A stretch of DNA of 64,000 nucleotides from Pseudomonas salomonii (GCF_900107155.1 NZ_FNOX01000011.1:124001-188000); one strand, 5' to 3'; counted from the first letter of the stretch, positions 42,992 to 51,961 are shown. The notes: generated by a model not told the origin, from the letters alone. Made by a program: numbers and translations.

Positions 42992-44746
42992 TCAGATCTT
43001 CTGCGCCAGGGACACGGTGAAAATGCCCCACTCATCCACACGTTGGGTGATTTTGCGAAAGCCCGCCGCCTCGACCAATTGATCCATTTCGGCCTGGCTG
43101 CGACGGCGCATTACCCAGGCCTGGCCCTGGCGATGGCTGGTCAACGCGCGGGCGATCAGTTCCAGTTGCGGGTGCCACGGCTGGCCGGTGTAGACCAGAT
43201 ACCCGCCGGGCTCCACGGCTTCGGCAAGACCTGCCAGCGACCCGCCGACCATGCCGTTATCGGCAAACAGCTCATACAGCCCGGACACCACCGCCAAGGT
43301 TGGCTTGGGCTCAAGCGCCGACAGGTCCGCACGATCAAACGCATCGCCTTTGACGAACTGCGCGATGTCCCCCAGGCCTTTCTCGCGAATCAGCGCTCCG
43401 CCGTCACGTACGTTGATGTCGCTGTAGTCGCGCAGCAGGATTGATTCCGGCAGCGGCGAAACGCCCTGCAAGGCTTCGAGAATGTAGCGCCCGTGGCCGG
43501 CGGCGATATCGACAATGCGCACTTCGCGATCATTGGCACGCAACCTGGCCATGGCCAGCCGTAGCAGTTCCTCGACGTTCAACTTGCGCTGGCGAATGCC
43601 GCGCCAGCCGATGGAGTTGAGGTAATTGGTGTCGATCATCCGCCCCAGCCCGCCCTTGCCGGTGGGCGTGTTGCGGTACACGTAGTCCAGGGTGCTGCCG
43701 GAGTCGAAGCCGGTGTCGAAACCCAGTTTCACCCCGTCCGACAGGTTCTTGCCCAGGCCCATGCTGGCGCGGGTCATGCGCCAGTACAGGTCGCGCAGGG
43801 AGTTACGCGGCAGCGGCGCGGCGAGGGCTTCGGACTCGGCGCAGGTGGCGCCCATTTTGTCGGCATCCAGCAGGGCGGCGCGGTCCAGCGGGTGTTGGAA
43901 GTTCTGCAGGATAAAGCGCCGGGCGCTGCTCACGGCCACGGCACGGTCGCGCTCGCCAAGGGTGTCGTGGAAAAAACCGGGCAGGATGTGCAGCTCTTTT
44001 TTCAGGCTGCCAAGCCGGTCGAAAAATTGCTGCTGGGGTTTGCGGTGCACCACAAAGTCGGAGCCGGAGATGAGCAATTGTGTCGGCACCTGGATCGCCT
44101 GGGCATCGGCGACTACCCGGTCGGCGGCTTCGTACAAACCCAGCAGCACATTCACCGAAATCGCCTTGGTGATCAGCGGGTCGCTGTCGTAGGACGCGAC
44201 GCGCTCAGGGTCATGGCTGAGGAACTTGGCCTTGACGTAGCTGTTGACGAAAAAGTTGCCGCGAAACTTGCGCATCAACGCCAGCCCAGGCCGGGCGAAG
44301 GGCACGTACAGCTTGACCTTGAATGCCGGGGAGGCGAGCACCAGTGCGCGGATTTTTGGCGCGTAGTCGTGTACCCAAGTGGCCGCGATCACCGCGCCGA
44401 CGCTTTGGGCGATGACGGCGACGTTTTGTTCTTCTATGCCGTAAGTGGCGCCGATGTGTTCGCAGAAGGTCTGCACGTCGCGGGCGCTGGTGGCGAAGCT
44501 TGGGCTGTCACCGCGCGCGCCCGGCGATTGGCCGTGGCCACGGGCGTCCCAGGCGAAGAAATCGAATTGCGGCAGGTCGAGCTCGTCGACCAGGTGGGCA
44601 ATACGGCCCGAATGCTCATGGCCGCGATGGAACAGCAGGATCGCCTTGCGCGGCGCGTCGCCCTCAGGCGCAGTGGCCGGCCAGTGCCGATAAAAAAGCT
44701 CGACGCCATCATGGGTACCGAAGGTGTGCTCTTGCTGTTCGCGCAT
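42992..44746 (-). CDS. ynbC: Bifunctional alpha/beta hydrolase / SAM-dependent methyltransferase (YnbC-like)
   Basis: The 584-residue protein fuses an alpha/beta-hydrolase (lysophospholipase-like; GHGQSPGARGDSPSF, nucleophile elbow AQSVGAVIAATW near residue 115) to a class I methyltransferase (VDIAAGHGRYILEALQG near residue 405). E. coli YnbC is almost the same length and has the same domain order. The start at 44746 (MREQQEHTFGTHDGVELFYRHW) is the first sensible ATG; the longer reading frame adds unrelated residues. The substrate is unknown; the context suggests a phospholipid or its headgroup. Confidence 0.88.
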   Translation of the reverse strand: MREQQEHTFGTHDGVELFYRHWPATAPEGDAPRKAILLFHRGHEHSGRIAHLVDELDLPQFDFFAWDARGHGQSPGARGDSPSFATSARDVQTFCEHIGATYGIEEQNVAVIAQSVGAVIAATWVHDYAPKIRALVLASPAFKVKLYVPFARPGLALMRKFRGNFFVNSYVKAKFLSHDPERVASYDSDPLITKAISVNVLLGLYEAADRVVADAQAIQVPTQLLISGSDFVVHRKPQQQFFDRLGSLKKELHILPGFFHDTLGERDRAVAVSSARRFILQNFQHPLDRAALLDADKMGATCAESEALAAPLPRNSLRDLYWRMTRASMGLGKNLSDGVKLGFDTGFDSGSTLDYVYRNTPTGKGGLGRMIDTNYLNSIGWRGIRQRKLNVEELLRLAMARLRANDREVRIVDIAAGHGRYILEALQGVSPLPESILLRDYSDINVRDGGALIREKGLGDIAQFVKGDAFDRADLSALEPKPTLAVVSGLYELFADNGMVGGSLAGLAEAVEPGGYLVYTGQPWHPQLELIARALTSHRQGQAWVMRRRSQAEMDQLVEAAGFRKITQRVDEWGIFTVSLAQKI

Positions 44747-44757
44747 CGCAAAAATCC

Positions 44758-45381
44758 TTATGCAATCGGTGAGGTTTCTTGTTGTTCTTTGAGGCCCTGA
44801 CGCACGCGGTTGACCAAGGTGTAGGCGAGCAGGGCAGCGACCAGCCACATCACCGCATCGACCCCGCCGGCGCCGAGCCAGCCCAGCGCCACGCCAGTGG
44901 CGAGCACGCCGAGTACGAACGCCCGATCACTTTTGCCCATCGGCCCGTCATAGCGGCGTGAGGCCCCCACCATCGGCCCCAACACGCCGGCGTATTCGCT
45001 GAACACGGCAAGCAACGCCACCAGCAGCACCGGCGCCAGGCTCACGCCGGGAATCAGCGCAAAGGGCAGGATCAACGCGCTGTCGGCGATCACGTCGCAC
45101 AGTTCATTAAGGTACGCACCCAGGCGTGATTGCTGGCCGAATTCGCGTGCGAGCATGCCGTCGATGGCATTGAGGGCCATGCGCAGGACCATCCACAGCG
45201 GGATCAGCGCAAACAGCCAGAGATGTTGGGCAAAGCTGGCGATCAACAGGCCGACCAGCAAGGAAACGACGCCGGCCAGCACGGTGATCTGGTTGGCGGT
45301 GGTGCCGTTGTCGTAAAGGCGCTGCACAAGAGGGCGCAGCAGGTTCTGAAAACGCGGTTTGAGCTGGTAGATCGAAATCAT
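44758..45381 (-). CDS. ynbA: CDP-alcohol phosphatidyltransferase family protein (YnbA-like)
   Basis: The 207-residue integral membrane protein starts MISIYQLKPRFQNLLRPLVQ and has about six hydrophobic segments. The family motif appears as NAIDGMLAREFGQQSRLGAY followed by LNELCD: DGxxAR, G and the last Asp are kept, but the first and third Asp positions are Asn. The enzyme class joins a CDP-linked lipid to an alcohol. It is the first gene of the minus-strand lipid operon. E. coli YnbA, in the ynbABCD cluster, is the nearest named relative I recognise. Confidence 0.87.
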   Translation of the reverse strand: MISIYQLKPRFQNLLRPLVQRLYDNGTTANQITVLAGVVSLLVGLLIASFAQHLWLFALIPLWMVLRMALNAIDGMLAREFGQQSRLGAYLNELCDVIADSALILPFALIPGVSLAPVLLVALLAVFSEYAGVLGPMVGASRRYDGPMGKSDRAFVLGVLATGVALGWLGAGGVDAVMWLVAALLAYTLVNRVRQGLKEQQETSPIA

Positions 45382-45506
45382 GACGCTTCCTTGTCCATGG
45401 GCCCGCGAAAAACTGTTTGGAGTGTGCCGATTAATCCGTGCCTGCACCAGTGATGGCTCGTGTTTCTGGGGGTTTAATCACTTTCCAGAGAGCACCACAG
45501 AACAAA

Positions 45507-45595
45507 TGTGGGAGCTGGCTTGCCTGCGATGGCGGTATATGAGGCCAACCATCAATAACTGGCAGACCGTTATCGCAGGCAAGCCCGCTCCCACA
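45507..45595. repeat. REPIN between divergent operons
   Basis: The left arm TGTGGGAGCTGGCTTGCCTG (from 45507) and right arm (45571-45595) are near-perfect inverted copies of the REP core. It lies in the divergent gap between the ynb-like operon and the SPFH-hmtA operon; the other 200 bases of the gap hold only promoter-type sequence. Confidence 0.8.
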
Positions 45596-45636
45596 AGGGA
45601 TTTACGCTGTTTTCGGACAAAAATTTCACGCTGCGT

Positions 45637-45649
45637 GTTATATCGTAAC
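45637..45649. promoter_or_regulatory. Zur-like operator upstream of the SPFH-hmtA operon
   Basis: GTTATATCGTAAC matches the core Zur palindrome GTTATANTATAAC at 11 of 13 positions and ends 28 bases before the first gene. A very clear Zur box of the same core sits at 62742-62754. The P. aeruginosa counterpart operon (hmtA, PA2435-2439) is reported to respond to zinc limitation (from memory). Confidence 0.5.
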
Positions 45650-45677
45650 CAATTGTATGTAAGCGGACGTTAAGTGG

Positions 45678-47603
45678 ATGCAAGTGGATCTGGAAGCTGA
45701 CGGCGCTTCGGTTGAAGGCCTTCCGCGTTTTCAACAAGGGCTGTTTCATGCCCGCCGGTTGCGCCAGGCGGGCATCAGCCTGACGGCCCTGGCCGTGGCC
45801 GGTTGGGTGCTGGCGCTGTTTGTCGCGCTGTTCGCGCCGCTGTCGATCTGGCCGGTGGTGCTGATCAACTGCGCGTCGGCCTTGCTGGTGCTGGTGGCCG
45901 GGTTGCAATCGGCGTGGTGGGTGGCGGATTGGCGCGCCCAGGCGCTGGAAACGCCCACGGCTGAACTGATCGAAGCGTCCGGCGAAGAGGTTGGCGCGTT
46001 CGCACGGGCGCTCAATAGGTTTGGCAGCGGCGTGCTGTCACAGGTTGGCGCACCGGTGCTGTGGCTGTGCGGCTGGTCGTTGCTGGCGCTGATCAGCATC
46101 ATCGAATTCTGGAACCTGGCCTTGCCCGCCGCGGCGGTGGGGCAATCGGCGAGCATCGGCGCGGCGGTGGCCCTGGCGTTGGCCTTTGGCTTGCTGGTGT
46201 TCGAGCGCCGCTTGGCCCAGGAAACCGCCGTGCAATGGCCGGAAGCGTCACAGCTGGCGCAGTTGAGCCGCGTGGCGATTATCAGCCTGGTGGTCAGTGC
46301 GATCTGCCTGCTGTTTGCCGGTGCCGAATCCGTGTGGCCGCTGCGCCTGGCGGTGTTGACGGGGCTGTTGCCCGCGTTGGTGGCGCTGGAGTTTCTGCTA
46401 AGAGGCGTGCTGTCACTGTTCAGCCCGCGCCAGCCGCGCCTCGAGCCGCGCTTGATGGCGCAAAGTTTTATCGCGGGCCTGCTGCGTTGGCCACCCCAAC
46501 CCTTGCTGGCGTTGCAGCACGAATTGCACAACCGGTTCGGCATCGACTTGCGCCAGATCTGGGCGTTTACCTACATGCGCCGGGCATTTTTGCCGGTGCT
46601 GTTGGTGGTGCTGGCGGTAGGTTGGGCGCTGACCGGCGTGCACGAAGTGCCCCTGCAAGGCCGTGGGATTTATGAGCGGTTCGGCAAACCCGTGCAGGTG
46701 TTCGGGCCGGGCTTGCATGCCGGGTTGCCTTGGCCATTGGGTCGCGTGCTGAGCGTGGAAAACGGCGTGGTGCATGAACTGGCCACCAGCGTCAGCGAGG
46801 CGGCCGCGCCGGAACTGGCCTCGGCGGAAGGCCCGGCGCCCTTGATCGCCAACCGCTTGTGGGACGCCAGCCATGTGAATGACAAGTCTCAGGTGATCGC
46901 CAGCAGCAGCGGCGACAAGCAGAGCTTCCAGATCGTCAATATGGATGTGCGTTTCGTCTACCGCATTGGCCTGACGGACAAGGCCGCGCTGGCCGCCACC
47001 TATAACAGCGCGGATGTACCGACGCTGATTCGCAGCACCGCCAGCCGCATCCTTGTGCATGATTTTGCGTCGCGCACCCTCGACGAATTGCTCGGTGAGC
47101 AACGCACCAGCCTCGCCGACGAAGTAGGCCGCGCGGTGCAGGCGGACCTGCAAAAACTCGACAGCGGCGTGGAGATTTTGGCCACGGTAGTCGAAGCGAT
47201 TCACCCACCGGCCGGTGCTGCCAATGCTTATCACGGTGTGCAGGCGGCACAAATTGGCGCCCAGGCGCTGATCTCCCGCGAACGCGGGGCTGCCAGCGAG
47301 CAAACCAACCAGGCGTTGTTGCAAGCCAGCACTGCTCGCGATCAGGCGGTGGCCACTGCCCGTGAAGTAAACGCGGGCGCCCAAGCGGCCGACCTGCGTT
47401 TTACCGCCGAACAAAAAGCCTACGCCACTGCGGGTCGTGCCTTTGTGCTGGAACAGTACCTGGGCCAACTCAGCCAAGGCCTGGCCCACGCCAAGCTGCT
47501 TATTCTGGATCACCGCCTGGGCGCCGATGGCGCGCCGACGATCGATCTGCGTTCTTTTACTTTGCCGGCCGACCCGATGGCGCCGCGTAAAGCCGTTCAA
47601 TAA
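45678..47603 (+). CDS. SPFH/Band 7 membrane protein with multi-pass N-terminus (HflK-like)
   Basis: The 641-residue protein has about six N-terminal hydrophobic segments (to about residue 240), one more at about 298-314, and then an SPFH domain (EVPLQGRGIYERFGKPVQVFGPGLHAGLPWPLGRV ... VNMDVRFVYRIGL). An Ala/Gln-rich coiled coil follows (about 510-590). SPFH proteins form large membrane rings such as HflKC-FtsH. The extra N-terminal membrane region is unlike HflK itself. The gene begins an operon of three SPFH genes and a P-type ATPase behind a Zur-like site, so a role in metal handling is likely but unproven. Confidence 0.85.
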   Translation: MQVDLEADGASVEGLPRFQQGLFHARRLRQAGISLTALAVAGWVLALFVALFAPLSIWPVVLINCASALLVLVAGLQSAWWVADWRAQALETPTAELIEASGEEVGAFARALNRFGSGVLSQVGAPVLWLCGWSLLALISIIEFWNLALPAAAVGQSASIGAAVALALAFGLLVFERRLAQETAVQWPEASQLAQLSRVAIISLVVSAICLLFAGAESVWPLRLAVLTGLLPALVALEFLLRGVLSLFSPRQPRLEPRLMAQSFIAGLLRWPPQPLLALQHELHNRFGIDLRQIWAFTYMRRAFLPVLLVVLAVGWALTGVHEVPLQGRGIYERFGKPVQVFGPGLHAGLPWPLGRVLSVENGVVHELATSVSEAAAPELASAEGPAPLIANRLWDASHVNDKSQVIASSSGDKQSFQIVNMDVRFVYRIGLTDKAALAATYNSADVPTLIRSTASRILVHDFASRTLDELLGEQRTSLADEVGRAVQADLQKLDSGVEILATVVEAIHPPAGAANAYHGVQAAQIGAQALISRERGAASEQTNQALLQASTARDQAVATAREVNAGAQAADLRFTAEQKAYATAGRAFVLEQYLGQLSQGLAHAKLLILDHRLGADGAPTIDLRSFTLPADPMAPRKAVQ

Positions 47604-47615
47604 GGAGTCTGTCTG

Positions 47616-48608
47616 TTGAGCGCACATTCTCACGATCACGGTCATCACCCTCATCATGGCCACCATCATCACCACCATGGCGACGAACAGGCCGCTGGCC
47701 CATTCCCTTGGCGGCGCATGGCCTGGGCGGTGTTGCTGGTGTTGTTTGCCGTCGCGGCGGCGAGCCTGGTGCAGGTGCGTTCCGGTGAAGCCACGGTGAT
47801 TACCCGCTTCGGCAACCCGGCGCGGGTATTGCTGGAGCCGGGCCTGGGCTGGCGCTGGCCGGCGCCGTTCGAAGCGGCGATCCCGGTGGACCTGCGCCTG
47901 CGCACCACTTCCAGCGGTTTGCAGGATGTGGGCACCCGCGATGGCCTGCGCATTATTGTGCAGGCCTACGTGGCGTGGCAGGTGCAGGGCGATGCCGACA
48001 ATGTGCAGCGCTTTATGCGGGCGGTGCAGAACCAGCCGGATGAAGCGGCGCGGCAGATTCGCACCTTTGTCGGCTCGGCGCTGGAAACCACGGCGGCCAG
48101 CTTCGACCTGTCGAGCCTGATCAACACCGACGCCAGCCAGGTGCGCATCGCTGATTTTGAAGCCCAGCTGCGCCAGCAGATTGATCAACAATTGCTCACC
48201 ACCTATGGCGTGCGCGTGGCGCAAGTGGGTGTCGAACGCCTGACGTTGCCTTCCGTCACCTTGACCGCCACCGTCGACCGCATGCGTGCCGAGCGCGAAA
48301 CCATCGCCACTGAACGCACCGCCGTGGGCAAGCGTGAAGCGGCGCAGATTCGCTCCGCTGCCGAGCGTGATGCGCGCATCGTGCAGGCCGATGCCACGGT
48401 GAAAGCCGCTGATATCGAAGCCCAGTCGCGGGTTGAGGCGGCGCAGATTTACGGGCGTGCCTACGCCGGCAACCCGCAGTTGTACAACCTGCTGCGCTCG
48501 CTCGATACCTTGGGCACGGTGGTCACGCCGGGCACCAAGATCATCCTGCGCACCGATGCTGCGCCGTTCCGTGCATTGGTAGACGGGCCTAAGGACGTTC
48601 AGCCATGA
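47616..48608 (+). CDS. SPFH/Band 7 membrane protein with His-rich N-terminus (HflC-like)
   Basis: The 330-residue protein starts at a TTG with AAGGAG 8 bases upstream. The first 22 residues are extremely His-rich (HSHDHGHHPHHGHHHHHH), a likely metal-binding tail on the cytoplasmic side. One membrane segment follows (MAWAVLLVLFAVAAASLVQV), then the SPFH domain (SGEATVITRFGNPARVLLEPGLGWRWPAPFE) and an Ala/Glu coiled coil. The 3' end overlaps the next SPFH gene by 4 bases (ATGA). The His tail and the adjacent metal ATPase suggest that this SPFH set handles a transition metal. Confidence 0.87.
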   Translation: MSAHSHDHGHHPHHGHHHHHHGDEQAAGPFPWRRMAWAVLLVLFAVAAASLVQVRSGEATVITRFGNPARVLLEPGLGWRWPAPFEAAIPVDLRLRTTSSGLQDVGTRDGLRIIVQAYVAWQVQGDADNVQRFMRAVQNQPDEAARQIRTFVGSALETTAASFDLSSLINTDASQVRIADFEAQLRQQIDQQLLTTYGVRVAQVGVERLTLPSVTLTATVDRMRAERETIATERTAVGKREAAQIRSAAERDARIVQADATVKAADIEAQSRVEAAQIYGRAYAGNPQLYNLLRSLDTLGTVVTPGTKIILRTDAAPFRALVDGPKDVQP

Positions 48609-49639
48609 CCGAGCGTGACGGCCCGGACAGCCCGTGGATCCAGGCCGGGCGTCTGACCTTCCTGGCGCTGTACGCGGTGACGGTGTTGGCGGCGTTGGCC
48701 TGGGCGTTTTCCAATGTGCGCCAGATCGACCCGCAAAACCGCGCTGTGGTGTTGCACTTCGGCGCGCTTGACCGCATCCAGAACGCCGGGCTGTTACTGG
48801 CGTGGCCGCAGCCCTTCGAGCAAGTGGTGCTGTTGCCGGCGGCGGACCGTGTGATCGAGCGGCGAGTGGAGAACTTGTTGCGCTCCGAGGCGGCGACCCA
48901 GGCCGATCGCGTGGCCAGTTTTGCCACGCCTCTGAGCGACGCGCTGGCCGGTTCCGGTTACCTGCTGACGGGCGATGCCGGTGTGGTGCAGCTGGATGTG
49001 CGGGTGTTCTATAAGGTCACCGAACCTTACGCCTTTGTGTTGCAGGGCGAGCATGTGCTGCCGGCCCTGGATCGGCTGGTGACGCGCAGCGCGGTGGCCC
49101 TGACCGCCGCGCGCGACCTGGACACGATTCTGGTGGCGCGCCCTGAACTGATCGGCACCGACAACGGCGCCGCCGAACGCCGTGAACGGCTGCGCGGTGA
49201 TCTGGTGCAAGGCATCAATAAACGCTTGGCCGAGTTGGCCTCGACGGGGTTGGGCTTGGGCATTGAAGTCACTCGTGTCGACGTGCAATCGAGCCTGCCG
49301 GGCCCGGCCGTGAATGCCTTCAACGCGGTGCTCACGGCCAGCCAGCAAGCCGATAAGGCCGTGGCCAATGCGCGCACCGACGCGGAAAAACTCACCCAGA
49401 CCGCCAACCAGCAAGCCGACCGACTGGTGCAGGTTGCCCACGCCCAGGCCAGCGAACGCTTGGCCAATGCCCAGGCGCAAACGGCGACGGTCGCCAGCCT
49501 GGCGCAGGTTAAAGACCCGGGCTTGTTGCTGCGGCTGTACCGCGAGCGCTTGCCGAAGATCCTTGGCCAGGCAGGTTCCGTGACCACCGTCGACCCTAAA
49601 GATGACTCCCGCTTGATCATTCAGGGAGCCGAGCAATGA
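48605..49639 (+). CDS. SPFH/Band 7 membrane protein (HflK/HflC-like)
   Basis: The 344-residue protein has one N-terminal membrane segment (LTFLALYAVTVLAALAWAFSNV), an SPFH domain (IDPQNRAVVLHFGALDRIQNAGLLLAWPQPF ... LDVRVFYKVTEPYAF) and a long Ala/Gln/Thr coiled coil. It is translationally coupled at both ends by ATGA overlaps, to the His-rich SPFH protein upstream and to the ATPase downstream. The three SPFH proteins could assemble into one membrane ring, as HflK and HflC do; this is inference. Confidence 0.87.
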   Translation: MTERDGPDSPWIQAGRLTFLALYAVTVLAALAWAFSNVRQIDPQNRAVVLHFGALDRIQNAGLLLAWPQPFEQVVLLPAADRVIERRVENLLRSEAATQADRVASFATPLSDALAGSGYLLTGDAGVVQLDVRVFYKVTEPYAFVLQGEHVLPALDRLVTRSAVALTAARDLDTILVARPELIGTDNGAAERRERLRGDLVQGINKRLAELASTGLGLGIEVTRVDVQSSLPGPAVNAFNAVLTASQQADKAVANARTDAEKLTQTANQQADRLVQVAHAQASERLANAQAQTATVASLAQVKDPGLLLRLYRERLPKILGQAGSVTTVDPKDDSRLIIQGAEQ

Positions 49640-51522
49640 GCGCACCCATGTTGACCTCCGCCGAGCAGCGCAGCGCTGCCCGGCAATTAACCCTGGCCAT
49701 GCTGGCGCTGGGTTTACTGGTGCTTGGCCTGGTCTGGCGCTGGCTCGCGCCGGACCAGACCGGCGTCAGCCAACTGCTGCTCGGCGTCGCGTCCTTGCTG
49801 GTGGCCGTGCCGGTGATGCGCTCGGCCTGGTACAGCCTGCGTTACCCCAGCCTGCATGGCATCACCGATCAGTTGATCGCGCTGGCAATGCTGGGTGCCT
49901 GGGCGACGGGTGATCTGCTGACCGCCGCGCTGTTGCCGATTATCATGATCTTCGGCCATGTGTTGGAAGAGCGCAGCGTGATCGGCTCCCAGGAAGCGAT
50001 TCACGCCCTGGGCAAACTGACCCGCAGCCATGCGCGGTTGGTGCAGGCCGATGGCAGCATTATTGAAGTGGATAACGGCACGCTGAACACCGGCGATATT
50101 GTTGAAGTGCGCGCCGGTGATCGCGTGCCTGCCGACGGTGTGGTGCTGTCGGGCCAGGCGAGCCTGGACACGGCGCCCATCACGGGTGAGTCGGTGCCGT
50201 TGGAAGCCAGCGTCGGTGTGCAGGTGTTTGGCGGTGCGATCAACCTGGATGGGTTACTGCGCTTGCAAGTGACCCGCACCGGCGATGAATCGACCTTGGG
50301 CAAGGTGATCGCGCTGATGCAGAACGCTGAACGCTCCAAGCCACCCATCACGCGGCTGCTGGAGCGTTATGCCGGCAGCTATATGGTGCTGGTGTTGCTG
50401 CTGGCGGCGGTGACCTGGTTTGTCACCAATGACGCCCAGGCGATGTTGGCGGTGCTGGTGGCGGCGTGCCCGTGTGCCTTGGTGCTGTCGGCGCCGGCCA
50501 CAGCGATTGCCGGGATTGCCGTGGCCGCGCGCCATGGGATTTTGATTCGCAGCTCGGCGTTTCTGGAGGAGTTGGCGGACCTGACCTCGTTGGTGGTCGA
50601 CAAGACCGGCACGCTGACCTTCGGCACGCTGCGTTTGCAGTCCATCGAAACCACGGCGCCGGATCGGCAGGTGTTGTTGAATCTCGCCGCCAGCCTCGGT
50701 TCGGCCAGCAGTCACCCGGTCAGCCGTGCGCTGGCCGGTTTGGCCACGCAAGAGCAGATGCTGGTGCTGACGGATATTCACGAACGCCAGGGGCTTGGCG
50801 TCGTGGCGCAAACCGGGCAGGGCGAGGCGGCGCTGGGGCGACCGGAGTTGTTCGAGCAGTTGGGTATTGTCACGACGACAGTCCCGAACCATGACGGCCC
50901 GATTGCCGGGCTGGCGTTGAACGGGCAATTCCTGGCCTGGCTGTTACTGGCTGACAGCGTCAAGCCGGAAGCACGCCAGGCGCTGCAAGAGCTGCGCGAC
51001 CTCGGCCTGGGCCGCCAACTGCTGCTGACCGGCGACCGCCAGAGCGTGGCCGACAGCCTGGCGCTCGACGTAGGCATCAGTGACGTCGAGGCGCAGGCCT
51101 TGCCGGAAGATAAGCTCAACCGCGTGCTGGGAGAAATCAGCAGTGGCTTCCGCCCTATGGTCGTGGGTGACGGGATCAACGATTCCCTGGCACTCAAAGC
51201 GGGCGTGGTCGGTGTGGCCATGGGCGCAGGCGGTGCGGACATCGCCCTGGCGTCGGCGGACGTGGTGCTGATCGGCAGCGATTTGCGCCGCCTCGGCACC
51301 TGCGTGCGCTTGAGCCGCCAGTGCCGGCACACGTTGCAGGTCAACGTGATCATCGGCCTGGGCTGGACGCTGGCCATCGTGGTGTTCGCCGCGTTTGGCT
51401 GGCTGGGCGCTGCCGGGGCAATGATTGCGGCGGTGTTGCATAACCTCAGCACCCTGCTGGTATTGGGCAATGCCGGGCGTTTGCTGCGCTTCCAGGAGCC
51501 GCTTTTGAAGCTGGATGAATAA
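49636..51522 (+). CDS. hmtA: HmtA-like heavy-metal P1B-type ATPase
   Basis: The 628-residue ATPase has the actuator TGESVP, the CPC metal-site motif at 278-280 (ACPCALVLSAP), the phosphorylated Asp322 in DKTGT, the SHP motif (SASSHPVSRAL) and GDGIND. There is no N-terminal HMA or CxxC domain. The last membrane segment carries HNLSTLLVLGN and lacks the Lys/Asp pair of ZntA-type zinc exporters. The P. aeruginosa protein HmtA (PA2435), next to SPFH genes, is described as a zinc/copper importer, and this gene has the same neighbours. Import direction here is inferred. Confidence 0.85.
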   Translation: MSAPMLTSAEQRSAARQLTLAMLALGLLVLGLVWRWLAPDQTGVSQLLLGVASLLVAVPVMRSAWYSLRYPSLHGITDQLIALAMLGAWATGDLLTAALLPIIMIFGHVLEERSVIGSQEAIHALGKLTRSHARLVQADGSIIEVDNGTLNTGDIVEVRAGDRVPADGVVLSGQASLDTAPITGESVPLEASVGVQVFGGAINLDGLLRLQVTRTGDESTLGKVIALMQNAERSKPPITRLLERYAGSYMVLVLLLAAVTWFVTNDAQAMLAVLVAACPCALVLSAPATAIAGIAVAARHGILIRSSAFLEELADLTSLVVDKTGTLTFGTLRLQSIETTAPDRQVLLNLAASLGSASSHPVSRALAGLATQEQMLVLTDIHERQGLGVVAQTGQGEAALGRPELFEQLGIVTTTVPNHDGPIAGLALNGQFLAWLLLADSVKPEARQALQELRDLGLGRQLLLTGDRQSVADSLALDVGISDVEAQALPEDKLNRVLGEISSGFRPMVVGDGINDSLALKAGVVGVAMGAGGADIALASADVVLIGSDLRRLGTCVRLSRQCRHTLQVNVIIGLGWTLAIVVFAAFGWLGAAGAMIAAVLHNLSTLLVLGNAGRLLRFQEPLLKLDE

Positions 51523-51639
51523 ATTTCAGAAATATTTGCACACGGCTGTAACGCCGGTGAGGGACCTCACTCTAGTGGTATGTCGAGACTGAGCAATCCG
51601 TTCAGACCGATTCCACTACCGATCATGAGGAATACAAAA

Positions 51640-51894
51640 ATGAACTTCAAATCCGCTGCTGCTGGTGCCGCCCTCGCAATGGCCGCCGCTACCATGTTTG
51701 CTGGTGTTGTCACTCAGGCTCAAGCCGCTGACACCGCTGTGCACTGCTACGGCATCAACGCGTGCAAAGGCCAGAACGATTGCAAAACCAAGGACCACGC
51801 CTGCAAAGGTCAAGGTTCGTGCAAAGGTCAGGGCTTTAAGGCTATGGCCAGTGCAGATGCTTGCACCAAGGCTGGCGGCAAAGTCGGCGAATAA
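51640..51894 (+). CDS. bufA2: BufA2-type bufferin precursor (DUF2282-like, Cys-rich)
   Basis: The 84-residue precursor has a signal peptide (MNFKSAAAGAALAMAAATMF to about residue 29, ending AQA) and a mature part with six Cys residues in repeats such as HCYGINACKGQNDCKTKDHA and CKGQGSCKGQGF. Bufferins are periplasmic copper-binding RiPPs whose Cys residues are modified by a DUF692 oxidase. The start at 51640 has GAGG 9 bases upstream; longer in-frame starts add a non-signal extension. The modification genes bufB and bufC follow. Confidence 0.88.
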   Translation: MNFKSAAAGAALAMAAATMFAGVVTQAQAADTAVHCYGINACKGQNDCKTKDHACKGQGSCKGQGFKAMASADACTKAGGKVGE

Positions 51895-51961
51895 CCGGCA
51901 ACTCAGTGCTCCCGCAGCGGATGCCCCCCACCGCTGCGGACACTTTGCCCAGGAGTGTGTG

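Noticed and set aside
49636..51522. ZntA/CadA-type zinc or cadmium exporter
   Set aside because: There is no N-terminal metal-binding domain and the Lys and Asp of the ZntA transport site are missing; gene context (SPFH genes, Zur-like site) fits HmtA better.
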